A program made the translations under genes and the position numbers. Under the pieces are notes generated by a model. The model searched no databases. It had not been told where the DNA came from and worked only from the letters and a program-made list of their open reading frames with translations. Below, piece after piece: positions 1 through 7,099 of a stretch of DNA of 27,017 bases (the stretch's first letter is position 1; the number at the start of each line of letters is the position of its first letter). Origin of the DNA: Actinomycetota bacterium (GTDB lineage Bacteria > Actinomycetota > Thermoleophilia > Solirubrobacterales > Thermoleophilaceae); the NCBI GenBank assembly GCA_005885165.1, contig VAXR01000030.1:1-27017 (forward strand). The letters are read 5' to 3'.

Positions 1-1
1 C

Positions 2-979
2 GCCTACGTCGAGCACGGCATGCACAAGCTCCCGCAGCCCGTGAAGCTCTGGTACTGGGGGCCGTTCTTCCGCTACGAGGCGCCGCAGGCCGGACGCTTC
101 CGCCAGTTCACGCAGGTCGGGATCGAGGCGATCGGGTCCGACGACCCGACGCTCGACGCCGAGTCGATCCTGCTGCTTGCCGAGCTGCTCGACCGCACCG
201 GCGCCCGCGGGGTGCGGCTCCGGATTTCTAGCCTCGGGACGCCCGAGACGCGCCGCGCCTACTCGGACGAGCTCGGCACCTTCCTGCGCGAGCGCGAGGA
301 CAAGCTGTCGGACGACGTGCGGGCGCGCCTCGACCGCAATCCCCTTCGCGCCTTCGACTCCGATCACCCGGGCACCCGCGCCGCGCTCGAGGACGCGCCC
401 CGCCTGCTCGACAGGCTCGACCCGGCCGACGCGGAGCACTTCGAGCAGGTGCGCGCGCTGCTCGACGCCGCCGGCCAGCCCTACGAGGTCGACGGCACGC
501 TCGTCCGCGGCCTCGACTACTACACGCGCACCGTGTTCGAGTTTGAGAGCACCGAGCTGGGCGCGCAGAGCGCGCTGGGCGGCGGTGGGCGCTACGACGG
601 GCTCGTCGAGCAGCTCGGCGGGCCGCCGACGCCGGGCGTCGGTTGGGCCGCGGGAGTCGAGCGAATCCTGCTCGCCTCGGGTACCGACGAGCCGCGGCCG
701 GCGCCGCGTTCGGTTTACGTGGCGACGACCGGCGAGGCCGACGCCGCCCAGGCGTTCGGGATCGCGCGTGAGCTGCGGATTCGCGGGCTGCGCGCGGAGC
801 TCGAGCAGGCCGGACGCTCGCTCAAGGGCCAGCTCAAGCACGCGGACCGGCTTGGCGCGGACTACGTGGTGATCGTCGGGGACGCCGAGGTGCAGGTCAA
901 GGACATGTCGACGGGCGAGCAGCGTGCGGCCGGCTCACCCGGCGAGGCGATCGAGCTGATCGCGGGAGCCGGACCGTGA
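2..979 (+). CDS. hisS: Histidyl-tRNA synthetase, C-terminal part (5' end cut by window)
   Basis: Class II aminoacyl-tRNA synthetase that charges tRNA-His in the cytoplasm. The reading frame is open from the first bases (AYVEHGM), which is the motif 2 region of HisRS, so about 100 N-terminal residues lie outside the window; 325 residues are present. Visible signatures are the rest of motif 2 (FRYEAPQAGRFRQFTQ), the histidine-binding HisA motif (LVRGLDYYTRTVFEFE), the glycine-rich HisB motif (ALGGGGRYDGL), motif 3 (GVGWAAGVERILL), and a C-terminal anticodon-binding domain containing VYVATTGEADAA and GRSLKGQLKHADRLGADYVVIVGD. The ATG at position 20 is internal and is not the true start. The stop overlaps the aspS GTG in a GTGA, so the two genes are very likely co-transcribed and translationally coupled. 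Confidence 0.96.
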   Translation, partial: AYVEHGMHKLPQPVKLWYWGPFFRYEAPQAGRFRQFTQVGIEAIGSDDPTLDAESILLLAELLDRTGARGVRLRISSLGTPETRRAYSDELGTFLREREDKLSDDVRARLDRNPLRAFDSDHPGTRAALEDAPRLLDRLDPADAEHFEQVRALLDAAGQPYEVDGTLVRGLDYYTRTVFEFESTELGAQSALGGGGRYDGLVEQLGGPPTPGVGWAAGVERILLASGTDEPRPAPRSVYVATTGEADAAQAFGIARELRIRGLRAELEQAGRSLKGQLKHADRLGADYVVIVGDAEVQVKDMSTGEQRAAGSPGEAIELIAGAGP

Positions 980-2724
980 CCGACCTGCGGGCCAACCGCT
1001 ACCGCACCGCGTGGGCGGGCGACCTCCGCGCCGGCGACGTCGGCGGCGACGTGCGCGTGTCCGGCTGGGTCCACCGGCGGCGCGACCACGGCGGGCTGAT
1101 CTTCATCGACCTGCGCGACCGCAGCGGCCTGCTGCAGCTCGTCTTCCACCCGGAGGACGCACCGGAGGTGCACGCGGCGGCGCACGGGCTCCGCTCCGAG
1201 GACGTGATCTCCGCCGAGGGACCGCTGGTGCCGCGCGAGGAGGAGAACGTCAACCCCGAGATGCCGACCGGCGAGATCGAGCTGAACGTGCGCGCCTTCG
1301 AGAAGCTCGCCGACGCCGAGACGCCGCCGTTCCAGGTCGACGAGGAGGGGCCGATCGAGGAGGTCCTTCGCCTGCGCTACCGCTACCTCGACCTCCGGCG
1401 CGAGCGGATGCGCTCGAACATCGAGCTGCGCCACGCCGCCGTTCAGCTGACGCGCGAGTACCTGAACAGCGCCGGCTTCCTGGAGATCGAGACGCCGATG
1501 CTGACGCGGTCGACGCCGGAGGGGGCGCGGGACTTCGTCGTGCCGAGCCGGCTCCAGCCCGGTGCGTTCTACGCGCTGCCGCAGTCGCCCCAGCTCTTCA
1601 AGCAGCTCTTCATGGTCGCCGGGTTCGAGCGCTACTACCAGATCGTCCGCTGCTTCCGCGACGAGGACCTCCGTGCCGACCGCCAGCCGGAGTTCACCCA
1701 GCTCGACCTCGAGATGTCGTTCGTCGAGGAGGAGGACGTGATGTCGGTCATCGACGGCTGGCTCAAGTCGGTCCTCGCGGTCGCCGGGATCGAGGTCGAC
1801 CTGCCGCTCGAGCGGGTCCGCTACGACGACGCGATGCTCCAGTACGGCACCGACCGGCCTGACCGCCGGCCGGGGATGGAGATCCACGACCTCGGGGATG
1901 CGTTCTCCGGCTCGGAGTTCAAGGTGTTCGCCGACGCGCTCGCGGGCGGTGGCGTGGTCCGCGGCCTGCGCGCCGGTGGGGAGTTCCCGCGCAGCCGGCT
2001 GGACGAGCTCACCGAGCGCGCGAAGGAGCTCGGCGCGAAGGGGCTCGTCTGGGCGACGGTCGAGACCGGTGGCGACTGGCGGTCGCCGGTTGCGAAGTTC
2101 CTCTCGCCCGAGGAGCGCGGCCGGGCCGCCGAGACGCTCGGCGCGGTGGAGGGCGACACGATCTTTGCGGTGGCGGACTCGACCGAGGTCGCGGCGCGCG
2201 TCCTCGGCACCCTCCGCCTCGAGCTGGCCGGGCCGCGGGAGGGCCATGACCTCTTCTGGGTCGTCGACTTCCCGATGTTCGGCTGGAACGAGGAGGAGCA
2301 GCGGCTCGATCCGCTCCATCACCCGTTCACGGCGCCGGTGGGCGACCTGGACGGCGACCCGGCGGAGTGGCGCAGCCGCGCCTATGACGTGGTGCTCAAC
2401 GGATGGGAGCTCGGCGGCGGCTCTATCCGTATCCATCGCTCCGACGTGCAGGAGCGCGTGTTCGACGCCCTCGGCCTGCCGCCGGACGAGGCTCGTGAAC
2501 GTTTCGGCTTCCTGCTCGACGCGCTCCGCTACGGCGCGCCCCCGCACGGAGGGATCGCGTTCGGGATGGATCGAGTCGTGGCTCTGATGGCCGGCCTCGA
2601 CAACATCCGCGACGTGATCCCGATCCCGAAGACGGCCAGCGGCGCGGACCTGCTCACCGGCGCGCCGGCGCCGCTCGACGCGCATCAGCTGCGCGAGCTC
2701 GGACTGTCGGTTACGGGGCGGTGA
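976..2724 (+). CDS. aspS: Aspartyl-tRNA synthetase (bacterial type with GAD insert)
   Basis: Charges tRNA-Asp, and possibly tRNA-Asn, in the cytoplasm. At 582 residues it has the normal bacterial length. It has an N-terminal OB-fold anticodon-binding domain (SGWVHRRRDHGGLIFIDLRD), class II motif 1 (EYLNSAGFLEIETPML), motif 2 (VRCFRDEDLRADRQPEFTQLD), the GAD-type insertion around residues 285-420, the GGSIRIH element, and motif 3 (GIAFGMDRVVALM). The start is GTG 976, overlapping the hisS stop. The anticodon domain carries His in RRRDHGG. His at this site is associated with non-discriminating AspRS enzymes that also mischarge tRNA-Asn, whereas E. coli has Leu. This is only a hint, because a second diagnostic position (EEENVNPEM region) does not clearly follow the Pseudomonas pattern. 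Confidence 0.97.
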   Translation: MTDLRANRYRTAWAGDLRAGDVGGDVRVSGWVHRRRDHGGLIFIDLRDRSGLLQLVFHPEDAPEVHAAAHGLRSEDVISAEGPLVPREEENVNPEMPTGEIELNVRAFEKLADAETPPFQVDEEGPIEEVLRLRYRYLDLRRERMRSNIELRHAAVQLTREYLNSAGFLEIETPMLTRSTPEGARDFVVPSRLQPGAFYALPQSPQLFKQLFMVAGFERYYQIVRCFRDEDLRADRQPEFTQLDLEMSFVEEEDVMSVIDGWLKSVLAVAGIEVDLPLERVRYDDAMLQYGTDRPDRRPGMEIHDLGDAFSGSEFKVFADALAGGGVVRGLRAGGEFPRSRLDELTERAKELGAKGLVWATVETGGDWRSPVAKFLSPEERGRAAETLGAVEGDTIFAVADSTEVAARVLGTLRLELAGPREGHDLFWVVDFPMFGWNEEEQRLDPLHHPFTAPVGDLDGDPAEWRSRAYDVVLNGWELGGGSIRIHRSDVQERVFDALGLPPDEARERFGFLLDALRYGAPPHGGIAFGMDRVVALMAGLDNIRDVIPIPKTASGADLLTGAPAPLDAHQLRELGLSVTGR

Positions 2725-2976
2725 CCCCTTGGGGACGTGGCGTGGAGGCTCGTTGCTCACATACCGCAACAACGTCCCACCGACCCCGCGCGGGCGTGAC
2801 CCGTCGACAGCTCTCGCGTCGCACGAGCTCGCGGCCGGGCCGGTAGGGGCGACGAAGGAGGAGAACTAGAGAGGCCGCTCCGGCAAGCAGGTCCTCCGAC
2901 TATTGCCCGTCGCCTCCGGCCTCCCATGCTCTGTCACATTGCTGTAACACACGCCATCCGAACGTGGCGCGTTCGC

Positions 2977-3026
2977 GGGGTTGGTCGAATTACCGCACCT
3001 ATATGGCACGTAACTCGACCAACCCC
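2977..3026. repeat. 50-bp near-perfect inverted repeat
   Basis: The arms GGGGTTGGTCGA (2977-2988) and TCGACCAACCCC (3015-3026) are perfectly complementary over 12 bp. After one A/C mismatch pairing continues (TTAC with GTAA), and the centre is CCTATATGG. It could be a cruciform or hairpin, a dimeric-regulator operator, a terminator-like stem without a T tract, or the remnant of a small mobile element. Nothing in the sequence decides between these. Confidence 0.7.
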
Positions 3027-3261
3027 ATCCAGTGCTCGACCGGAGCGTTACAGGACAGCGACGTACGTGACGGGTCGCTCTCTTCGTCGCGGTCGACCTA
3101 GTAGTTGCCCGATCGGCCCCAAGCGGCCGGAGAGCTCGCCCGCCAGTGCCAGCGGGGACGGACTCGCCGGCGTTGCGACCGTAGGGCGCACGAGTGGTAG
3201 CGTTGACCTCGGCCCTAGCTTGAGCGCCAGTCGCCATTACGTTGAGCCAACACAACCGGGA

Positions 3262-3348
3262 TGGGAGTCCGGCTCGGCGCGGGTCGTGGCCCTCGCCGGA
3301 GGACACCCGAACTTGCGAGAGCAGGTTCAACTCCCAGGCGGCAGCGCC
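3262..3348 (+). ncRNA. Candidate structured RNA, three-way junction plus hairpin (identity unknown)
   Basis: An outer stem TGGGAGT (3262-3268) pairs with ACTCCCA (3330-3336). It encloses one hairpin closed by CCGGC/GCCGG (3269-3273 with 3295-3299) with an inner GGG/CCC, and a second hairpin GAACTTGC-GAGA-GCAGGTTC (3309-3328) with a GNRA tetraloop and one G-U pair. A further stem GGCG/CGCC follows at 3337-3348. It lies just upstream of the NifU-like/MnmA start, so it could be a 5' leader element or a separate small RNA. GC-rich DNA forms stems easily; the GNRA loop and nested layout raise suspicion but do not prove function. I recognise no Rfam family. Confidence 0.3.
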
Positions 3349-3405
3349 AAGCTGGGGCCACCTCGCCTACCCTGGAGTTCCCCTTAACGCGCCGGGCTGG
3401 CCCTT

Positions 3406-3619
3406 ATGGAGGAATCTCAAGTCGGACTGACGCTCTCTCCCCTGGAGGACCACCTCGCGGCTCCGCGCGGGCGCGGACGGCTCGCCGACGCTCCGCATTT
3501 CGGGACGGCGGGCGGCGCGGCGTGCGGCGATTCGATCCGGATCGCCGTGGCCGTGGAGGGGGAGGCCGTCGCCGACGCCGGCTTCGACGCGAGCGGCTGC
3601 GCCGCTGCACGTGCCGTCG
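3406..3619 (+). pseudogene. NifU/IscU-like N-terminal domain, broken before mnmA
   Basis: Starting at ATG 3406 the frame encodes a recognisable Fe-S scaffold-like N-terminus: ADAPHFGTAGGAACGDSIRI, then VADAGFDASGCAAARA, matching the GAPACGD and FGCGSA cysteine motifs of IscU/NifU. The continuing family sequence (IADSLGGLTPERRHAAELAADAL, like IAEEL..LHC..LAEDAI of IscU) is present but in another frame, the one that leads into MnmA. Comparing with remembered IscU spacing, about 60-70 bases appear to be missing around 3612-3622, and the frame is shifted. The third IscU cysteine is Ala here (RHAAEL). The likely intact form is a NifU-like/MnmA fusion. The original frame stays open to 4899 but reads nonsense. 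No clear Shine-Dalgarno precedes 3406. A sequencing or assembly error is possible. Confidence 0.65.
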
Positions 3620-4885
3620 GCCATCGCGGATTCGCTCGGCGGGCTCACCCCCGAGCGGCGCCACGCGGCGGAGCTCGCCGCGGACGCGCTGCACGGCGCG
3701 ATCGGCCGCGCCTGCGGCGACGGCGCGCCGGCGCTTCGGGCGAACGCGGCGCGAACGCTCGTCGCGATGAGCGGAGGCGTGGACAGCGCGGTCGCGGCCG
3801 AGCTGGCACGGCGCCGCGGCGACGAGGTCGTCGCCGTCACGCTCGAGCTCTGGTCGGATCCGGAGAACGACGGATCGCGCAGCTGCTGCTCGCCGCAGGC
3901 GGTCGTCGGCGCGCGAGCGCTCGCCCATCGCATGGGGCTTCCGCACGTGACGCTGGACCTGCGCCAGCCGTTCCGCCAGCACGTGGTGGACCACTTCCTG
4001 GCGGAGCACGCGGCGGGCGCCACGCCGAATCCCTGCACGCGCTGCAACGGGCTCGTCCGCTTCGACGCGATGCTCGACCTGGCCGAGCGGCTCGGTGCCG
4101 CGCGGCTCGCGACCGGCCACTACGCACGCATCGCGCGCGACTCCGCTGGACCGCTGATCCTGCGCGCAGCCGACCCGAACAAGGACCAGTCGTACATGCT
4201 CGCGCGCCTGCGGCCCCAGGACCTCGAGCGGCTCGACTTCCCGCTCGGCGAGCTCCGCAAGCCCGAGGTGCGCGAGCTGGCCCGCGCGGCCGGCCTCCCG
4301 GTGGCCGATCGGCCGGAGAGCCAGGACCTCTGCTTCCTCGCCGGGACCGACGGCGCGCATTTCCTGCGCCGTCACGGCGGCCCAGCGCTTCGCCGCCGCA
4401 CCGCCCGTCGTGGAGAAATTGTCGATCTCGACGGTCGGGTCCTCGGGAACCACGGCGGACAGCACCTGTTCACGATCGGCCAGCGCCGCGGACTCGGCGT
4501 GTCGGGCGACGCGCCGCTGTACGTGGTGCACAAGGAGCCCGAGCGCGACCGCGTGGTCGTGGGTCCGCGCTCGGCGCTCGCCACGCGGCGCGTGGAGGTC
4601 GGCGCGGCGACACTTCACCGTCCCGGGTCGGGGGTCGATCGCGTGAAGCTCCGATACCGCTCGCCCGCGGTCGGCTGCCGCGTGGAGGGGGATCCGCCGG
4701 CCGGACGCCACAGGCGGCTCGGGCTGGCGTTCGACGAGCCGGTGGAGGGCGTCGCGCCCGGCCAGCTCGCCTGCCTTATGCGCGGCGACGCGGTCGTCGG
4801 CTTCGCGACGATCCGCCCGGCGCCTCCGCTCGCACGTCAGCCATCATTGGTGCATCGAAGCGAGGCCGTCATTGCCGGTCGCTGA
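3611..4885 (+). CDS. mnmA: tRNA-specific 2-thiouridylase MnmA (TrmU), with remnant scaffold linker at N-terminus
   Basis: Adenylates and thiolates U34 of tRNA-Lys, -Glu and -Gln in the cytoplasm, using sulfur relayed from a cysteine desulfurase. From GTG 3611, the P-loop SGGVDS lies at residues 54-59, the catalytic cysteine in NPCTRCN at Cys142, and the second active-site cysteine in ESQDLCFL at Cys241. GHYARI, KDQSYML and the IGQRRGLG motif of the central domain follow, and the end matches the usual VVGFATIR. Residues 1 to about 45 are the tail of a NifU-like domain, so the natural start is probably upstream and lost through a frame break. GTG 3611 has no Shine-Dalgarno, and ATG 3767 would cut the first beta strand. 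The 3' end overlaps the next gene by 14 bp. Confidence 0.9.
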   Translation: MPSAIADSLGGLTPERRHAAELAADALHGAIGRACGDGAPALRANAARTLVAMSGGVDSAVAAELARRRGDEVVAVTLELWSDPENDGSRSCCSPQAVVGARALAHRMGLPHVTLDLRQPFRQHVVDHFLAEHAAGATPNPCTRCNGLVRFDAMLDLAERLGAARLATGHYARIARDSAGPLILRAADPNKDQSYMLARLRPQDLERLDFPLGELRKPEVRELARAAGLPVADRPESQDLCFLAGTDGAHFLRRHGGPALRRRTARRGEIVDLDGRVLGNHGGQHLFTIGQRRGLGVSGDAPLYVVHKEPERDRVVVGPRSALATRRVEVGAATLHRPGSGVDRVKLRYRSPAVGCRVEGDPPAGRHRRLGLAFDEPVEGVAPGQLACLMRGDAVVGFATIRPAPPLARQPSLVHRSEAVIAGR

Positions 4886-5264
4886 CCGGATCGAGCTGAC
4901 CACGCCGGTCGGTCGGTCGTGGGAGGCCGTCATCCGCATGGTGCTCGGCGGGATCGCCGACCGCCTCGACCTCGGCTTCGACCAGCTCGACGACCTCCAA
5001 CTCGCCGTGGAGCGGCTGCTCGCCGAGGGGGACCCCCACGACCCGGTCACGATCTCGTTCGAGCTCAGCCAGGGCGGCGTCCGGGCGCGCGTGGGACCGC
5101 TGCGCGACGCCGCGCTGGCGGACGCGCTGCAGGGGCCCGAGCCACCGCCGGGTGAGCTCACGCTCCCGCGCATCCTCTCGACGGTGGTCGACTCCTACGG
5201 CGTCGAGGAGGTGGCGGACGGCCACCTGGTGGTGCGCCTGGAGAAGCTCGTGAGGGCGCAGTGA
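4872..5264 (+). CDS. Degenerate RsbW-like (HATPase-fold) anti-sigma/regulatory protein
   Basis: A 130-residue protein directly ahead of, and overlapping, a SigB/F-type sigma gene; this is the usual position of an anti-sigma serine kinase. The fold can be traced: LDDLQLAVERLL resembles the N-box helix (DLxLAVxEAxxNA), and LTLPRILSTVVDSYGVEE..GHLVVRLEKL resembles the last helix and strands of RsbW/SpoIIAB. The N-box Asn and a DxGxG ATP-lid motif are not visible (VGPLRDAAL stands where it would be expected). It may therefore bind the sigma factor without kinase activity. The start is TTG 4872, with GAGG about 7 nt upstream, inside the mnmA end. The role is inferred from context and weak similarity only. 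Confidence 0.6.
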   Translation: MPVADRIELTTPVGRSWEAVIRMVLGGIADRLDLGFDQLDDLQLAVERLLAEGDPHDPVTISFELSQGGVRARVGPLRDAALADALQGPEPPPGELTLPRILSTVVDSYGVEEVADGHLVVRLEKLVRAQ

Positions 5265-6004
5265 ACCCCGTCGAGCTCTCCACCGCCACCGACCGCGACC
5301 TCCTCCGGCGCTACCACGAGGAGGGCGACGCGAGCGCGCGCGAGGTGCTCGTCGAGCGCCATCTGCCGCTGGTCCGATCGCTGGCGCGGCGCTACGCCGG
5401 CCGCGGGGAGTCGCTCGACGACATCGAGCAGGTGGGCGCCATCGGGCTGATCAAGGCGATCGACCGCTACGAGCTCTCGCGCGAGGTGGCCCTCACCACG
5501 TACGCCACGCCGAACGTGGTGGGCGAGATCAAGCGCCACTTCCGCGACAAGGGTTGGGCCATCCGGGTGCCGCGCGCGCTTCAGGAGCTCAACGGGAAGA
5601 TGGGCCCGACGATCGAGCGGCTCACCTCGAAGCTGGGGCGCTCGCCGAGCATCGCCGAGATCGCCGGGGAGTTCAAGACCACGACCGAGCAGGTCGTGGA
5701 GGCGATGGAGGCCGGATCCGCGTACGCGCCGCTGTCGCTGTCGGCCGGCCCGTCCGGCGACGAGGAGCTCGACCCGATGGAGACGATCGGGTCGACCGAC
5801 GCCGGATACGAGCGGACCGACGACCGCGCGTCGCTCGAGCCGGCTCTCGCCGCACTTCCGGATCGCGAGCGCGAGATCCTCCGGATGCGGTTCGAGGACG
5901 GCCTCACCCAGACCCAGATCGCGGAGCGCGTCGGCATCTCGCAGATGCACGTGTCGCGCCTGATCCGCCGCTCGCTCGAGCGGATGCGCAGCCAGCTCGG
6001 CTAG
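5261..6004 (+). CDS. RNA polymerase sigma factor, SigB/SigF/SigG family
   Basis: A 247-residue group 3 sigma factor that redirects RNA polymerase, probably to stress or developmental promoters. Region 2 is clear (LVERHLPLVRSLARRYAGRGESLDDIEQVGAIGLIKAIDRY, then TYATPNVVGEIKRHFRDKGW), followed by the family hallmark IRVPRALQELN. Region 3 is LGRSPSIAEIAGEF, and region 4 ends in a helix-turn-helix (LPDREREILRMRFEDGLTQTQIAERVGISQMHVSRLIRRSLERMR). GTG 5261 overlaps the stop of the RsbW-like gene in a GTGA, indicating coupled synthesis of sigma factor and presumed partner. It resembles SigB/F more than FliA/WhiG, so it is not the obvious reader of the sigma-28-like elements found in the pilus locus. 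Confidence 0.93.
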   Translation: MNPVELSTATDRDLLRRYHEEGDASAREVLVERHLPLVRSLARRYAGRGESLDDIEQVGAIGLIKAIDRYELSREVALTTYATPNVVGEIKRHFRDKGWAIRVPRALQELNGKMGPTIERLTSKLGRSPSIAEIAGEFKTTTEQVVEAMEAGSAYAPLSLSAGPSGDEELDPMETIGSTDAGYERTDDRASLEPALAALPDREREILRMRFEDGLTQTQIAERVGISQMHVSRLIRRSLERMRSQLG

Positions 6005-6099
6005 CCGGTTCCGGCGCAAGCTGTGGCGCGGCCGCGCCCGGAGGTATCGGACCGCCGGCGTCGAATGCGCCCCGGTGTGGATGACGAGCTGCGCCTGCC
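6005..6099. other. Spacer before the ABC importer operon
   Basis: This 95 bp separates the sigma gene from the importer and contains the perfect 14-nt palindrome GGCGCGGCCGCGCC (6025-6038). It may hold a terminator for the sigma operon and a promoter for the importer, but no T tract or convincing -35/-10 pair is visible. Confidence 0.35.
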
Positions 6100-7098
6100 G
6101 TGACGGGCACGGTCGACTTCGCGCGCGAAGCTCCGGGCGACGAGGGCTCCGCGCTGATCGACGTGATGCCCGACGTGGCGGCCCGCTCGCCGTTCCAGCT
6201 CTTCTGGCGGCGGCTGCGCACCGATCGCGTGGCCCTCGCCGCCGCGGCGCTCATCGTCCTTCTGGTCCTCATGGCGATCTGCGCCCCGCTGATCGTCAAG
6301 CTGGTCGGGGCGCGCCCGCCGAACCAGCAGTCCGACAAGTACTTCTCGCTGGGGAAGGTGGGGGTTCCGTCTCCCACCGGGCCGAGCTCGAAGAACCTCT
6401 TCGGCGTCGATCCCCTCGGCCGGGACCTCTTCAGCCGCGTGGTCTACGGGGCGCGCGTCTCGCTCGAGATAGCGCTCGCGGCAACCGCGCTGTCCGTCGC
6501 GATCGGCCTGGTCGTGGGGCTCTTCGCCGGTTACTTCCGGGGCTGGGTCGACACGGTCCTCTCGCGCCTCGTCGACGTGCTCCTCGCCTTCCCGATCCTC
6601 CTGCTCGGCATCGGGATCGCCTCGGCCTGCTCGCTCGGGCACGGCTGCCTCGGCGGACTGATCAAGCCGGGCCTCGGTGTCGTGATCCTCGTGATCTCCT
6701 TCGTCAACTGGACCTACATCGCGCGCATCGTGCGCGGACAGGTCCTGTCGCTGCGGGAGCGCGAGTTCGTGGAGGCGGCGCGCTCGCTGGGCGCCTCGCA
6801 CATGCGGATCATGTTCCGGGAGATCCTGCCGAACCTCGTCGCGCCGCTGATCGTCTACGCAACGCTGATCATCCCGCAGAACATCCTGTTCGAGGCCGCG
6901 CTCTCCTTTCTAGGGGTAGGCGTCCAGCCGCCGGATCCGAGCTGGGGCAAGATGATCGCCGACGCCACCGATGTGTTCGACACCGCCTGGTGGTACATGG
7001 TGTTCCCGGGTGCTGCCCTGCTGCTCACCGTGCTCGCGTTCAACCTGCTCGGGGACGGGCTCCAGGACGCGATCAACCCGAGGGCGTCGAGGAGCTGA
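6100..7098 (+). CDS. Peptide/nickel-type ABC importer permease, DppC/OppC family
   Basis: Inner-membrane permease of 332 residues that would pair with the DppB-type permease encoded at 8872. It has the OppC N-terminal cytoplasmic segment (SPFQLFWRRLRTDRVAL), a first membrane helix (LAAAALIVLLVLMAICAPLI), the family sequence GVDPLGRDLFSRVVYGARVSLEI, several further helices, and the EAA loop that contacts the ATPase (EAARSLGASHMRIMFREILPN). It ends in LGDGLQDAINPR, which is typical. GTG 6100 is the most plausible start, though a nearby alternative cannot be excluded. The binding-protein gene follows immediately (ATG 7100). Having the C-type permease first in the operon is less common than A-B-C-D-F. 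Confidence 0.93.
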   Translation: MTGTVDFAREAPGDEGSALIDVMPDVAARSPFQLFWRRLRTDRVALAAAALIVLLVLMAICAPLIVKLVGARPPNQQSDKYFSLGKVGVPSPTGPSSKNLFGVDPLGRDLFSRVVYGARVSLEIALAATALSVAIGLVVGLFAGYFRGWVDTVLSRLVDVLLAFPILLLGIGIASACSLGHGCLGGLIKPGLGVVILVISFVNWTYIARIVRGQVLSLREREFVEAARSLGASHMRIMFREILPNLVAPLIVYATLIIPQNILFEAALSFLGVGVQPPDPSWGKMIADATDVFDTAWWYMVFPGAALLLTVLAFNLLGDGLQDAINPRASRS

Positions 7099-7099
7099 G

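Larger units (their letters stand above)
2725..3405 (+). other. Long non-coding stretch with several inverted repeats
   Basis: This 681 bp gap follows aspS. Open frames here on both strands lack recognisable domains, a plausible RBS and actinobacterial codon bias, so I call no gene. Contents seen: a hairpin straight after aspS (GGGACGT 2732-2738 with ACGTCCC 2772-2778, inner GTTGC/GCAAC), which may end the hisS-aspS transcript although no T tract follows; a long near-perfect inverted repeat at 2977-3026; the palindrome ACGTACGT near 3061; and a cluster of hairpins at 3262-3348. TACCCT at 3369-3374 could be a -10 element for the gene starting at 3406, but no convincing -35 is seen. Confidence 0.6.

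Noticed and set aside
862..2772. Long minus-strand open frame opposite aspS
   Set aside because: It is the antisense shadow of a high-GC gene: Arg/Glu/Val/Leu-rich composition, no domains, and complete overlap with the strongly conserved aspS.
3311..3350. tRNA or tmRNA suggested by GGTTCAACTCC
   Set aside because: The T-stem would have only two pairs and no acceptor or anticodon arms can be built around it; no tmRNA 5' end is found.
2866..3387. Overlapping open frames on both strands of the aspS-mnmA gap
   Set aside because: No domain, no SD and unlikely composition on either strand; treated as non-coding.
3619..4899. Continuation of the NifU-like frame to 4899
   Set aside because: After about 3619 the translation becomes Arg/Ala/Pro-rich nonsense overlapping the conserved mnmA frame, so it is not a real C-terminus.
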